A stretch of DNA of 64,000 nt, from the NCBI GenBank assembly GCA_030549335.1, contig CM060198.1:50185353-50249352 (forward strand), read 5' to 3'. Made by a program: the position numbers and the translations under genes. Position 1 is the first letter of the stretch; each line of letters starts with the position of its first letter. The notes under the pieces were generated by a model. The model was given only the letters and a program-made list of their open reading frames with translations. It was not told where the DNA came from and ran no database searches. Shown one piece after another: positions 26,118-36,334 of the stretch. The stretch comes from Pontederia crassipes (Eukaryota > Streptophyta > Magnoliopsida > Commelinales > Pontederiaceae).

Positions 26118-26761
26118 TGATTATGTTATTTTAAACTTCTAATGTTGTCGAGGTTGCTATCCTCTGGAGCTCGATTCTATTATCAATAGACAAGTTATTT
26201 TCAAAGTCATTGTTAAGGCTTCAAATATTAAGGCACAACATGAAGTGTATAATGCGATTAATCTTTCTGTAAGTACACGTGATATCTATTATTACATTAT
26301 TATTCTACTTATAGTTTGATTTTTCATGATATATTCTATCTTTTTTAAATAGGATCCAGACTTCAACAATGATGAATTTAGTTGTGACAATGAGAATTTG
26401 AAGGTCATCCTTATAACCAAATTTTAATTTCTTATTAAACTTGTTAATTTCATATATTTATATTTTAATTATTAATTGTAGGATTCCACTTGCGAGAATG
26501 ATGCCATATCTCCAACTAAGAAATCAAATAAACGAAATATTGGAGAGAGCTCAACATCAACGATTAGTTTTGATGGCGACCTTAATTTTCAACTTTCAAA
26601 CAATAAAGTCAAGAAAGTAATTTTAATAAAATTTGTGATTTTAATAAAAATTTAAAACTAATTTTAGTAATTTAGTTAAAATAAAAATATAAATTTAAAA
26701 TTGAGCATATCTTTATTAATATTATAACTTTTTTGAATAGAAAGCGATGGAAAACCTTTAA

Positions 26762-27353
26762 TACCGACCAAAATTTCCTCAAAACTGGAGAAAAGAAAAT
26801 AGTTTCCCGGAAGAACTTAAACTAAAGCATATTGACAAGAATCGAAAGAAATAACTTCATAACAAAGGCCACACTAAGAAATGCAATATACATAATCTAA
26901 CTTATGAATCAGTCACTTTTTAAAAATTTTCCTTTTATATAACTGAGATAAAGCTAAATGTCATAGTTTTGCTTAGTTTTATAATAGATCTTCCGCCAGT
27001 AGGGAAGTAAACCACCAGTAAATAAGGATTTTTGTAGTAAATCTTGATCCATTCACATCTCGATATAATTTAATGATACTTTCATGTCCATTTAAAATTC
27101 GTTTCTTTTTCTCCTATTTTTAGTCTTTTTTATGTTAGTCATAATATTAGAAGGCTATCAGTCGTCGCGAGACCTAAAGGACTTCAAATTTCTCTTCCGA
27201 AATTTCCGATTGGAGTTTGATCCGATAGTTAAATGGACCAATAATTACTCATGATTATTATCATTATATATATGTATATAATTTCATGCATTAATCACCT
27301 CTATTCTTCCTCCATTCTTCTTAATTTTCTCTTTTTAAAAAAAATTAATATTT
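26762..27353. other. End of CACTA element and flanking AT-rich DNA
   Basis: From the RPA stop to 27040 the sequence has no coding content. CCGCCAGTAGGGAAGTAAAC (26993-27012) is the right subterminal motif of the CACTA element. After 27040 there is AT-rich DNA with nothing recognised. Confidence 0.5.
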
Positions 27354-28685
27354 CTCTTTGACTTTATGCATTATGATAACTTAAGTTTATTAATTACTTT
27401 TAGTTAATGATGACAACCATAATTATTTTTGAACTTAAAAAGTCACATGTTTTATATATACTAAACTCCATTAATTGCTTTTGGTTAATGTGAAGACCTC
27501 ATAATTACTTTTAAATTTTAAATATCACATATGTTAACCATATCATCTTTAGTTATTATTTATAGTAGGATATTAAATTTTGCTTTCCATTATATTTTTC
27601 CTTTTTAAAATTATTTTATTGTTTTTCTTTGACTTCATGCATAAATTATTTAACGAGAAATTATGATAAATATATTAATTACTTCTATCGTATACATATA
27701 TATCATTCCATACATAAACCACCTTTATCCTTCCTCCATTTTATTTTTTTCTCCTTATTTTGAATAATGTTAATATTTTTTACTTCATGCATTATAATAA
27801 CTTAAGTATGTTAATTACTTTTAGTTAATTATGACAAACCATAATTATTTTTTAATTTAAAAAGTCACATATATATCTACTTAATTCCATTAATTAATTT
27901 TGATTAGTATGAAAGTTAATTATTTTTACTTGCAAGATCCCATATGTTAACCATGTGATCTTTAATTATTATTTAAAGTAGGATATTAAATTTTTCTTTC
28001 CATTCTTTATTTTCTTTTTCCTAAAATTTTTAAAATATTTTTTGTTGACTTAATGAATAAATTATTTACTGAGAAATTATTAAAAGTTAAATTTTATATA
28101 CACATCTATTCTTCCTCCGTTCTTCATTTTTTTTCTCCATTTTTGAATAATTTTAATACTTCACTTTTTTTAGGTCATGATCGATGATCCATCGGTGTTC
28201 GAAGAAACTAGTACATTACTAATCCGGTGTTCAAACAGAAGTGGTCGAAAAACCCTAATCAATGTGGTGACTTTGAAAATCGAATTTGGGATTATTAATA
28301 TCTAGTGACCCGAGGACATAGTCCTGCTATCCTGCCAACCATGGTTGATTTTTTTTTAATACTTCTCTTTGACTTCATACATTATATAACTTAGGTCTAT
28401 TAATTATGTATCAATTATTTTAGGTTAATGATGGAAAATCATAATTTATTTTTAATTTAAAAATCACATGTCTTTTATATACTTAACCCATCATTACTTT
28501 TGGTTAATTCGAAATGTCATAACTATTTTTTAATTTAAAATATCACATATGATCTTTAATTATTGTTTAAAGTAGGGTATCAATTTTTTCTTTTCATTAT
28601 TTATTTTATATTTCCTATTTTGAATTATTTTAATATTTCTCTTTGATTTCTTGCATAAATTATTTCACGAGAAGGCACATAGACG
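27354..28685. repeat. Three diverged tandem units of about 0.3-0.4 kb
   Basis: Three blocks starting near 27354, 27776 and 28363 share, in the same order, CTTTGACTT.ATGCATTAT, AGTTAAT.ATGACAA, AAAAAGTCACATGT, CCCATTAAT, CATATGTTAACCAT..GATCTTTA, AGTAGGATATTAAATTT and GCATAAATTATTTA.CGAGAA. The third unit is preceded by an inserted dispersed repeat (28175-28325). No coding potential. The origin is unknown. Confidence 0.75.
28175..28325. repeat. Dispersed repeat, copy 2
   Basis: Diverged relative of 1085-1245 in the same orientation. It shares AACCCTAATCAATGTGGTGAC and the following run to GAGGACATA. It lies between units two and three of the surrounding tandem array, as if inserted there. Confidence 0.5.
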
Positions 28686-29590
28686 TCCGTAACAACGACG
28701 ACTTGCATGCATCAACCTCCACATCAACATTACATGCATGACTAGGTGAATGCTTCACATTCTGCCTTTTATTTATTTATTCCTCTTCTTCATCATTGTA
28801 CTAGCATCGATCCTTCGACCATCGATCCTTCTTTATTTATTCCTCTTATTACATGCATGATGAGGACATGCGAAGGTTGTCTGGCAACCTTGCCTCTATC
28901 AATGGTGAGCAAAGCTTGGTGATGGTAAAGGCCCCTACGGCCATCGATCACCTTGTCGCATCCTTTTCCATAAACAAGGAAAGCTACTGCCATCAACCCT
29001 CACCAGTGGGAGCACCAAACCAAAATCATCGGCCTGACTTCAGATCACATCACCCAAGCCACCATCCTGCTCCTTTCCCACAGTCGCCATTGCCGCCACA
29101 AGCACCCCCGTCCTGCCCTTTCGGTGACATGGAAGGATGATGATCTGCCTGAAACATGATGTTAATGATGTTCACGTCTATGGTGAAGCCATTCGCTAGA
29201 GGTTCATTGCGAAGGATTTTCGGCGAAACTCGATGAAGGATGATGACTTTGGAAGGTGATATTAAGCTACGATGGTGAGCAACTTTTATGAAGGTCATTG
29301 TGTCTATCGATCACCTTATTCACACCCTTTTTCACAAATGATGAGAGCCTCCACCACTGACTCCGCCTACCATTAAACCCTCCGCCCTCAAGGATGGCAA
29401 TCCTGCGTTTGGTGCTAGCGCCTGACACAAAGCTCGCAGAGGAGGAGTCGACATTACAAAGGACAGGCTTGAGAGTCCTCATGGAGTGTAAGAAATGAGA
29501 TAAATACCGATGCTCCAGCGACATCGAGGATGGCGACCTTGCACTTGATGCTAGCACCAGATGTGAAGCTTTGTCGCATAATAACATAAA
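28686..29590. other. Unclassified GC-balanced stretch, possible gene remnant
   Basis: The composition is less AT-rich than the flanks. A 95-residue plus-strand frame (28853-29140) is rich in Pro and His at its end and matches no family I know. Its core phrase ATGGTGAGCAA...ATCGATCACCTT recurs at about 29271-29312, so the region contains an internal diverged duplication. A non-coding repeat or a decayed gene piece are both possible. Confidence 0.3.
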
Positions 29591-30717
29591 ACTATTTTAT
29601 TATAAAATGATTAATATAACATATTTTAAAATAACTTAATATTTTTAAAAATAAAAAATAAACTAATTTATTATAAAATATTTACAAACTAATTAAAAAA
29701 AGTTAAGAGGATGACTATTTTTTGTTTGTTAAGAGAGAGTCTCAAGCTTTGCTTGGATGAAAGATTTAATATGAATATGTTAGATTTAATTGAACCGGAT
29801 AAACTTACAAAACATACATCTTGTTTGAACACATTTTTTAATTTAAGTAAAGTTAAATTGTTATTCTAATATCATCACATGATTGAAGATAAAATCCATC
29901 AAATTAATAAATTTGAGGCATCCGAAATAATTATATCCATTCTACTTTTAATTTATTCGTAATCCATGCATTATAATTTTTATTCAAATAAACAATTAAT
30001 TAAACTAACTCAACTCATGGCCCCAAACTTTTTTTGTCGCAAAATGGCTTTTTCCTTGTAGCCTCAACTTTATCAATATTTACTCCACCTCCCTAATATT
30101 AATACATGAATTAGTATTTCAAGTGGGTATAAAAATCGAATTGTGAATTTCTTTCTTTTTAGATAATTAAACTAATTTGAAGCAAAACATTTTCTTGGTT
30201 TTCTTTTTTGGCAAAAAGTATTTCTAGATCAAATTGTACAAAAAGTGATAACATATTTTGTTTACATATATTCCACGCAAAATCAAATGTCGGATATCAT
30301 TATAATAACATACAAATTATTAAAAAAATTTGACATTTTTTAGACTCATTTTCTTGGATAATATTTTCTCAATGAAAAAAAATTACACTCTTTTTTATCC
30401 ATTAGAAATAATAGTTTTTATTGTGTCACCGATATTAATGCACTGATTTAAATTTGACTTAGCAATTACAAGTGCGTTTTACAGTGCCTTTTTTTTTGTC
30501 TCGCATGTCATAATCACTTTATCTCAGATGGATTAAGTACCTTTAAGTCATTAATAATAACGTGATTTAATTAACTCTAACTCATGTAATTATGTAAAGC
30601 CGAAGGCTATGGGGCCCTGCAAATTGCTGCTCATACGGTAGCTAGGCCAACAATTAGAAATGGACGTTCCATGTACCAAGTACCAACTCTAAAACACTTT
30701 AATTTCGGAATTGATGA
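29591..30717. other. AT-rich intergenic DNA, nothing recognised
   Basis: No open frame with recognisable content. Homopolymer runs and short repeats only. Confidence 0.5.
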
Positions 30718-31190
30718 AAGCGCTTTTTTATAGAAAATATAAATAAAATCCAGCATTGATCTTTGAGTTGTACCAATAAAAATCCAGAGATAGTGAAAAA
30801 AAACATATGTATTAATTATATTAAATATGAGCTAATGAGTTTGTAGAGCATTCGCTGCACACCTTGATATAAAACGCTTATTTCTTATAAAATTTAATTA
30901 ATTTAATAATTAAAGTATTTAATTAATTTAATCATTTAATTATTTCTTATAATAAGCGCTTATTTCTTATATTTTTTATAGTAAATGTAAATAAAATTCA
31001 GCATTGATCTTTGAGTTGTACCAACCAATATCTAGACATCATGAAAAAAAAAAGAAAAAGAAAACATACCTATTAACTATATTAAATATGAGATTAATGA
31101 GTACCTAGAGCATCTTATTTTACACCTTAGATATAAAGCGCTTATTTCTTATAAGTTAATTAATTTAATAATTATAATTTATAATCAAAT
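30718..31190. repeat. Direct tandem duplication of about 235 bp
   Basis: Two units starting near 30718 and 30953 share, in order, AGCGCTT, CAGCATTGATCTTTGAGTTG (about 30753 and 30999), TATTAA.TATATTAAATATGAG, GAGCAT and AGCGCTTATTTCTTAT. The units differ by small indels. Confidence 0.75.
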
Positions 31191-31400
31191 TAATTATATA
31201 TTTTTATATGAAATAATACATATCTATTTGAGTAATTTGATAACAAAATTGTATTATCTAAGGTTAAATAAATTATAACTGTTAAATTAATCATATTTAT
31301 TAACACAATGATCTTAATTTTAATCATCTTTATTATTTAACATATACTTTAAATTAATATATAATTATTTTATTAATTTAATAACTAAAATTAGTGCTCT
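31140..31400. repeat. AT-rich dispersed repeat, copy 1
   Basis: Aligns by eye with 42600-42890 in the same orientation. Both have TAATTAATTTAATAATT.TAATTTAT, then AAATAAATTATA, GATCTTAATTTTAATCA/GACATTAATTTTAATCA, TATTTAACA, TTAATATATAATTATT and TATTAATTTAATAA. Probably an old transposable-element family. Confidence 0.6.
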
Positions 31401-32640
31401 ATTCTACGTCAAATGGTCCACATTATACATTTTTCTCATTAAATATCAGCAACATAACAAGCTATTCGTTTTATTTAGGTGATGTATGATGGGACCAATT
31501 ATCTGATCGATTTAAGCCCTTCTATTAGTAATTCAAATGCTTAACTTATACCGATTTGACCGGAAATTCGGATTGAGTTTGGGTAATTCATCATTATCAT
31601 TTTTGCTACGAAAATTAATTAATTAAATTTAATTGTTGTGCCAAGCATATGTTTCGTCATAACACGTATCAGACGACCGATCCGTTGCATTATAGTTTTG
31701 GCATTCAATTATAACTTTAGGAGGTATGATGCTAAAAGAATAATTCAAACCAATACGGATAATAGTTCTATTTATGATCATTTTTAAGGTTTGATAGCTT
31801 TGGGACACTATTAAAATTGATGAGAATATAGCCATTTTATATTAAAATAATATAATACAATACCTAAGACCATTTCGTTTAACATATTCAATATATGATA
31901 TTTATAATTTGTAAGAATCGATCATTTTATTAACACCGTGTAAAGATAATTAGTCTTAACTATCAATTTTAAGTGTGCCATTATAATTCATAGTTAGAAC
32001 TATCAATATGTTTATAGGTGGACGACTTGCATTTAAATAGTGTAATCTTTTATATGAATGGTTTTAATCACGAATCATAACTCTAACTTTAAACTATGGT
32101 AGAATCAAAATGATCTCGACGTGATCATATAAACAAATATTTGATTTAACACATTCATCTATTCCATATAAATAACTACCTAAAAAACATTGCCCTCCAC
32201 CCAAACAAATCAGAACAACATGATTCCTCGTTTGGTGCACCTTCCAACTCCATCAATCACTACCACTCCACACACCCCACCCACCACCCCCAGCCTTCAT
32301 ATTTTTTTTCTCTTTTCTGCAAGTAAAAGGGAGGGTCCAGAAGACATGGTGGCCAGTTTTAACTGATTGATATGGCTGGCTGTCTCCACCGACTGCCAGT
32401 TGTCTCAGTTCACAGATCAATTTCAACATCGGATCAATGGCGGAGCCATGCAACCAGCAACGCCGCACGTCCGACTTCAGAGAGAGAGAGAGATGTGAAT
32501 AATATTCTTCAATGTGATGTTGTGTCGGTGTAAACTTTATTATCTAATAAGTAAACTAATTTGCAATATAGATGTGGATGAAACACATTTTTTTATAAGG
32601 GACATTCGTGTAGAAAAAAATAAATAAAAACTGATAATAA
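31401..32640. other. Intergenic DNA, nothing recognised
   Basis: AT-rich, with only short chance open frames. The region at 32260-32470 is C-rich on the plus strand (CCACACACCCCACCCACCACCCC) but has no gene-like structure. An AG microsatellite lies at about 32481-32492. Confidence 0.5.
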
Positions 32641-32659
32641 TAGAAGACACAAGTTTAAT

Positions 32660-32800
32660 TTTTTTTCATACATAGGGAGTTCCATGAATTTAATGTAAGA
32701 AAATTAAAAATTATATATGTCTTAATTTTTGAGATTTGAACTCGTAACTCTCTCAATCTTTGAGTGATAAGATGCGCCCGCTGCGCTACATCTTATTCCC
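32660..32800 (-). mobile_element. tRNA-derived SINE
   Basis: Read on the minus strand, TAGCGCAGCGGG (32777-32788) fits the RNA polymerase III A box (TRGCNNAGYNGG). GAGTTCAAATCTC (32731-32743) fits a B box (GGTTCGANTCC) with purine substitutions. The spacing of about 34 bases is normal for a tRNA head. The A/T-rich body follows and ends in a run of A (32665-32673 on the minus strand). The folding arms of a working tRNA are not preserved, so this is a SINE rather than a tRNA gene. A target duplication was not found. Confidence 0.65.
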
Positions 32801-33375
32801 AAACAATAAGTTCATTCTCAATTAGAGTGAACTACTGCATCACAATGTGTGGGTAGAAGTTATTTGACATGGTCTCTCCCTTTTTTTTTCTGGAAAAGAC
32901 GACATGGATGCATTCAAAAGGGAAAATAGTCATTAACATGGTATAAAATATGGCACTATAAGACGTTATTATATGCTTATGCATTGCATAGAGACAGTCG
33001 AATGTGAGGCGGAGGAGAGAGAAACAAAGGGCCGTGCATGGGCGTGTGATGCCCTACGCACGCAGTCTGCCGACAGGCCTCGCACTTTGTTCTTCGCTGA
33101 TGCCTGCAGTTAATTAAGGCTATGTTAAAAAAAGTGTTCATAAATTCTTAATTAAGCACTCCCTCATCAGCACACTAATTAATGGCGAAGGAAGTGATCC
33201 AGTGCTGAATCATGGAAGGCCAGGCCACTGAAATCTGTGCACAGGATCGTGGAGTAAAGGGGGATCACTAAGATCACTGCATATGGCTGAAAAAGGGCCA
33301 TGCAATATCAGTTAATATATTTAAGGGGTCGCAGACTCCCTTTATCCTTTTTTTTTTTCTTCTTCTTCATCTCAT
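32801..33375. other. Intergenic DNA, nothing recognised
   Basis: Mixed composition, ending in a polypyrimidine run (33345-33368) immediately before the LINE coding remains. That run may mark the LINE insertion point. Confidence 0.4.
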
Positions 33376-36332
33376 GCAAAAGTGCCTGAAAAATTCTGGA
33401 CGACGCTAACAACACTGTCACAAAAACCTCCCAAATCAAATCCCTCTTTGTTGAGCATTATCGTAACTTATGGAAGCCGTCGCTCCCATCAAACATTTCA
33501 CCAGATTACTGGTCGAGACTCTCCTCCCTCGACTTTGCCTGGCATCCCTCCCTCCTTGCCCCAATCACCTATCAAGAAGTCACAAAAACACTTTGGAGCA
33601 TACCACCTGGTAAAGCTCTGGGTTCGGACGGTTTCACCTTAAATTTTACTAAACTTATTGGGATATCGTCGGCAGCAAGATTGTTAGAGACATTACTAAT
33701 TTCTTTAATATCAATCTTCTTCCGCCCGATTGGGCCAAAACATCTCTCATCTTTATCCCTAAAATAACCAACCCCAAACGTGTGAAGGACTTCCGTCCAA
33801 TATCTCTTTGCAATGTACTATATCGCTTATTATAAAAAATTCTTGCAAACAGATTATGTCCCACGCTTAAGTCTCTCATCGATCTTAACCAAACAGTTTT
33901 CATCCCTGGATGATAATATCCTAAACACCCAAGAGCTTGCCCACCCTTTAAATTTCAGTAGAAATAAATATATGATGCTCAAGGCTGATCTTGAAAAGAC
34001 TTTTAATCGTATCTCCTGGCCTGCAGTGTCCTCCAGCCTAAAACTAATGAAGTTTCCGGACCAATTTATTCGCTGGATTCACCTTTGCATGTCCTCCCTG
34101 ACTTATCGTTGTATGATCAATGGAGAGCCTTTCCAGCAGTTCACTAGTTATCGAGGTATATGCCAAGGGGACCCGATATCACCTTATCTATTTATCTTGG
34201 TGGCCCAAGTCTTCTCCTCTCTCATGACCCAACATATGGAAGTCGGCCTAATCTCTCCTTTCCGGATGAACTCTTTTAGTCTAACTCACCTTCTCTTCGA
34301 CGATGACCTGCTAATCTGTCTCAAAGCAACCAAACATAACTGTCTAAATCTCAGGAAAATCCTTCACATCTACGAGTTCTTTACTGATCAACATGTTAAC
34401 TCGCAAAAATCGGAACTCTATCTGCCTGTGATGAGCATCAGGCGCCGCCAGCTGCTCAGCGCCACTCTTAACTTCAGACTTGACAAATTCTCCTTTCAAT
34501 ATCTTAGGGTGCCCATCTCCCCAAAACACATTCCTTCTCATGATCAGAACTTTGTCATCAACAAAATCACCTCACGCCTTGCTAGTTGACGCCAGGGGGT
34601 TCTAGCCAAGCTGGTCATGCTGCCCTTATTAAATCCACGCTCACATCAATCCCTATACATTCCCTTAGTGTAATCAACCTATCTAGTCGCACCATCGCCT
34701 CCATTGAGCGTCTTTCCAGCTCATTCCTCTGGACCTCGGTGGTGCTCGACGAGGCATCCATCTCATAAATTGGTGCACTGTTCAGCTCCCCCGAAATCTC
34801 AGAGGTCTGGGTATCAGGAACATAATTAACATTCGTCACTCCCTGGTTGCTAGGCGAATACAAGACATACTTAACAATCGCTCCACCCTTTGAGCTAATC
34901 TTGTCAAATCCAAATACAGCACGCTTAACCTTCTCACATCACTGATTTTTGAAAAATCATCCTGAATTTCGTCAATGTCCTCCGAACTGGATTCATAAAG
35001 TGCATTGGCTCGGGGCATTCAACATCTATTCTCCACGACCCATGGATATCTACATCCCCTCTTATTTGGATACCCACTTATATCAATATGGAGATTTGTC
35101 CCGATGGGCTCTCTATTGATTATTTCATCACTAGTAATGCTTGGAACAGCTCCCTTCTCCATTCCATTTTCGGACCTCTCTTATGCTCTCGGATTGAACG
35201 TGTTTATCTTTCTTCATCTGCCAATGATGATGCATGGTTATGGATGAATGATACTTCTGGATGTGCTAATGCTAAGTCAGTATACAACCATGTTAGTCAC
35301 TGATCTATGCTAGCGTTTCCTACTGGAGAGCCGCTGTGACAGCATGTTTGAAAGATTCCAGCCCCACCCAAAATACATATCTTTCTCTGGAAGCTCTTAC
35401 ATAACAAACTTCCCACTTTTGACACCATACCATTTTTTGATAATACTATTGATCCATCTTGTCCGTTTTGCAGTCTCTACCTCGAAACCACTGTCCACTT
35501 AGTCTTTCATTGCCCTGTTGCGCTTCAATTGTCGACCATTCTCCAAACGCGCCTAAACATACCTCTCCTGTATTTTCCTTCTTGGCACCTTGGCGCTTGG
35601 ATTAGTGAAGGGGCCAACCTGGATCAGTAGTCAAAACGCTCCTTTTTTATCATTTTTTGCTCATTGTCTTCAAGGGATTTGGAATCTTCGAAACGATGCC
35701 TACTTTAGGTCACGGCGTGCAATCGTGAATTCGGTTTGGGAAAGGACTTTGGCTAACTTCCATTAGTTCGCTGGCGCTCACGCACTTGAGGCCCTACGAC
35801 CCATGATTCGCCATCGCGAATCCGATGGGAGCCCCCTCCTCAGAGCTGGGTTTCTCTCAACTCGAATGGCTCCTTTGAGCCTTCTGGGGTTGGAGGTATA
35901 GGTTAGTTATCCCTCTCTCACACTGGTTCTTTCATTTTTGCAGGTTCTAGGACCTTGCAAGCTCACTCGGTGCTGGAGGTTGAAGCTAGGGCTATGCTCG
36001 CAGGTCTCCTGAAGTGTAGGGACTCTGGACTTTCATACATCCATGTATCCTTCGATTCGGTGTCCCTTGTTCACATTGTCAATAACAAGCAGGTCTATCC
36101 GTGACGGCTCAAGGGAGTCATCCTTGATATCAAGAACACCCTTTTGATTGTTAGCTCTACCGTTGTATCTTTTAGGCCTAGACATGATAATAGGATTGCT
36201 AAGTACTTAGTGTATTTTTATCGCACTAATGCTGACGAGCTGAGCATACCATCTCTGAATTTTGTCTAATTTTTATATTCGAACTCTCGCGGAATAACTT
36301 AATAGCAATGAAACTTTCTTAAAGAAAAAAAA
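33376..36332 (+). mobile_element. Plant L1-type LINE, 5'-truncated and decayed
   Basis: ORF2 remains run in order. The pre-RT region contains TSQIKSLFVEHYRNLWKP (33420-33470), then IPPGKALGSDGFTLNFTK (33600-33650). The RT region has FIPKITNPKRVKDFRPISLC near 33755 and LKADLEKTFNRISWPAV at 33978-34028 (usually KAFDRISW). It continues with YRGICQGDPISPYLFI (34149-34196) and FDDDLLICLKAT (34297-34332, where family members have FADDLL). A zf-RVT-like segment (PPKIHIFLWKLLHNKLPTFD) lies near 35365. The RNase H domain (about 35900-36230) has HSVLEVEARAMLAGLLKC and FDSVSLVHIVNN. Several frameshifts and stops separate these pieces. No endonuclease domain is seen upstream, so the copy is 5'-truncated. 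It ends in AAAGAAAAAAAAAA (36321-36334). Decayed, not active. Confidence 0.88.
33813..34589 (+). pseudogene. LINE reverse-transcriptase fragment (longest open piece)
   Basis: A 258-residue open frame covering most of the RT palm and fingers of the LINE above. It starts mid-domain, in a frame that becomes the true RT frame only from about residue 46 (SRNKYMMLKADLEKTFNRIS). It carries the CQGDPISPYLF motif and the catalytic-region motif in the form FDDDLL, and ends before the thumb. The extra Asp in place of Ala next to the catalytic pair is unusual and fits decay. Confidence 0.75.
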
Positions 36333-36334
36333 AA

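Larger units (their letters stand above)
13864..26761 (+). pseudogene. RPA70-like ssDNA-binding protein pseudogene (disrupted)
   Basis: RPA70 proteins bind single-stranded DNA through OB folds in replication and repair. Recognisable exons run in order. The N-terminal exon at 13864-14013 contains WNIKVCIVRLWHIPSRE. The A-type OB fold at 14968-15225 contains GNRIHARIGRSAIRLF, then a later FDLRPYIQVVNGVEI. The B-type fold is at 15305-15401 (DVIGEIVSRSDVKEC), 15482-15620 and 15700-15790 (VSNTWHSSKLWINSNIPPIE). The C-type zinc-finger fold starts at 16073 (RIWILATIVDIE) and resumes at 24800 (CPKKVDK) and 24945 (YKLQVGMMDGSGFISLLLWD). The tail exons are at 26152-26271, 26355-26404, 26483-26617 and near 26740 (KAMENL, stop). 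In-frame stops occur in the A- and B-fold exons, and a TGA replaces the expected Trp codon near 15510. An 8.6-kb gypsy element splits the zinc-finger exon, so the gene is dead. It lies within CACTA termini, which suggests capture. A Helitron-type RPA origin is the alternative. Confidence 0.8.
2932..27040. mobile_element. CACTA (EnSpm)-like DNA transposon with nested insertions
   Basis: The left end reads TTACTACAAGAAAATG and the right end is the inverted TTACTACAAAAATCC. Both resemble the plant CACTA terminus CACTACAAGAAAA with its first base changed. Each end continues into the typical subterminal text: GTCGGTAAATAAAAAATC on the left, and CCAGTAAATAAGGATTTTT read forward at the right end. 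Two Ty3/gypsy elements lie inside, so the original unit would be about 7.4 kb. No TNP2-type transposase is recognisable, so it looks non-autonomous. Its cargo is a decayed RPA70-like gene (13864-26761) and an unidentified exon-like piece (12340-12960). A 3-bp target-site duplication is not clear from the flanks. The ends could alternatively belong to two different CACTA elements. Confidence 0.7.

Noticed and set aside
32720-32800. A functional tRNA gene on the minus strand
   Set aside because: A and B boxes are present, but acceptor, anticodon and T arms do not pair convincingly, and an A/T tail follows. A SINE fits better.
33190-33290. AGTGATCC and GGATCACT as a possible small-RNA hairpin
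   Set aside because: Complementarity does not extend beyond about eight bases. Expected by chance.
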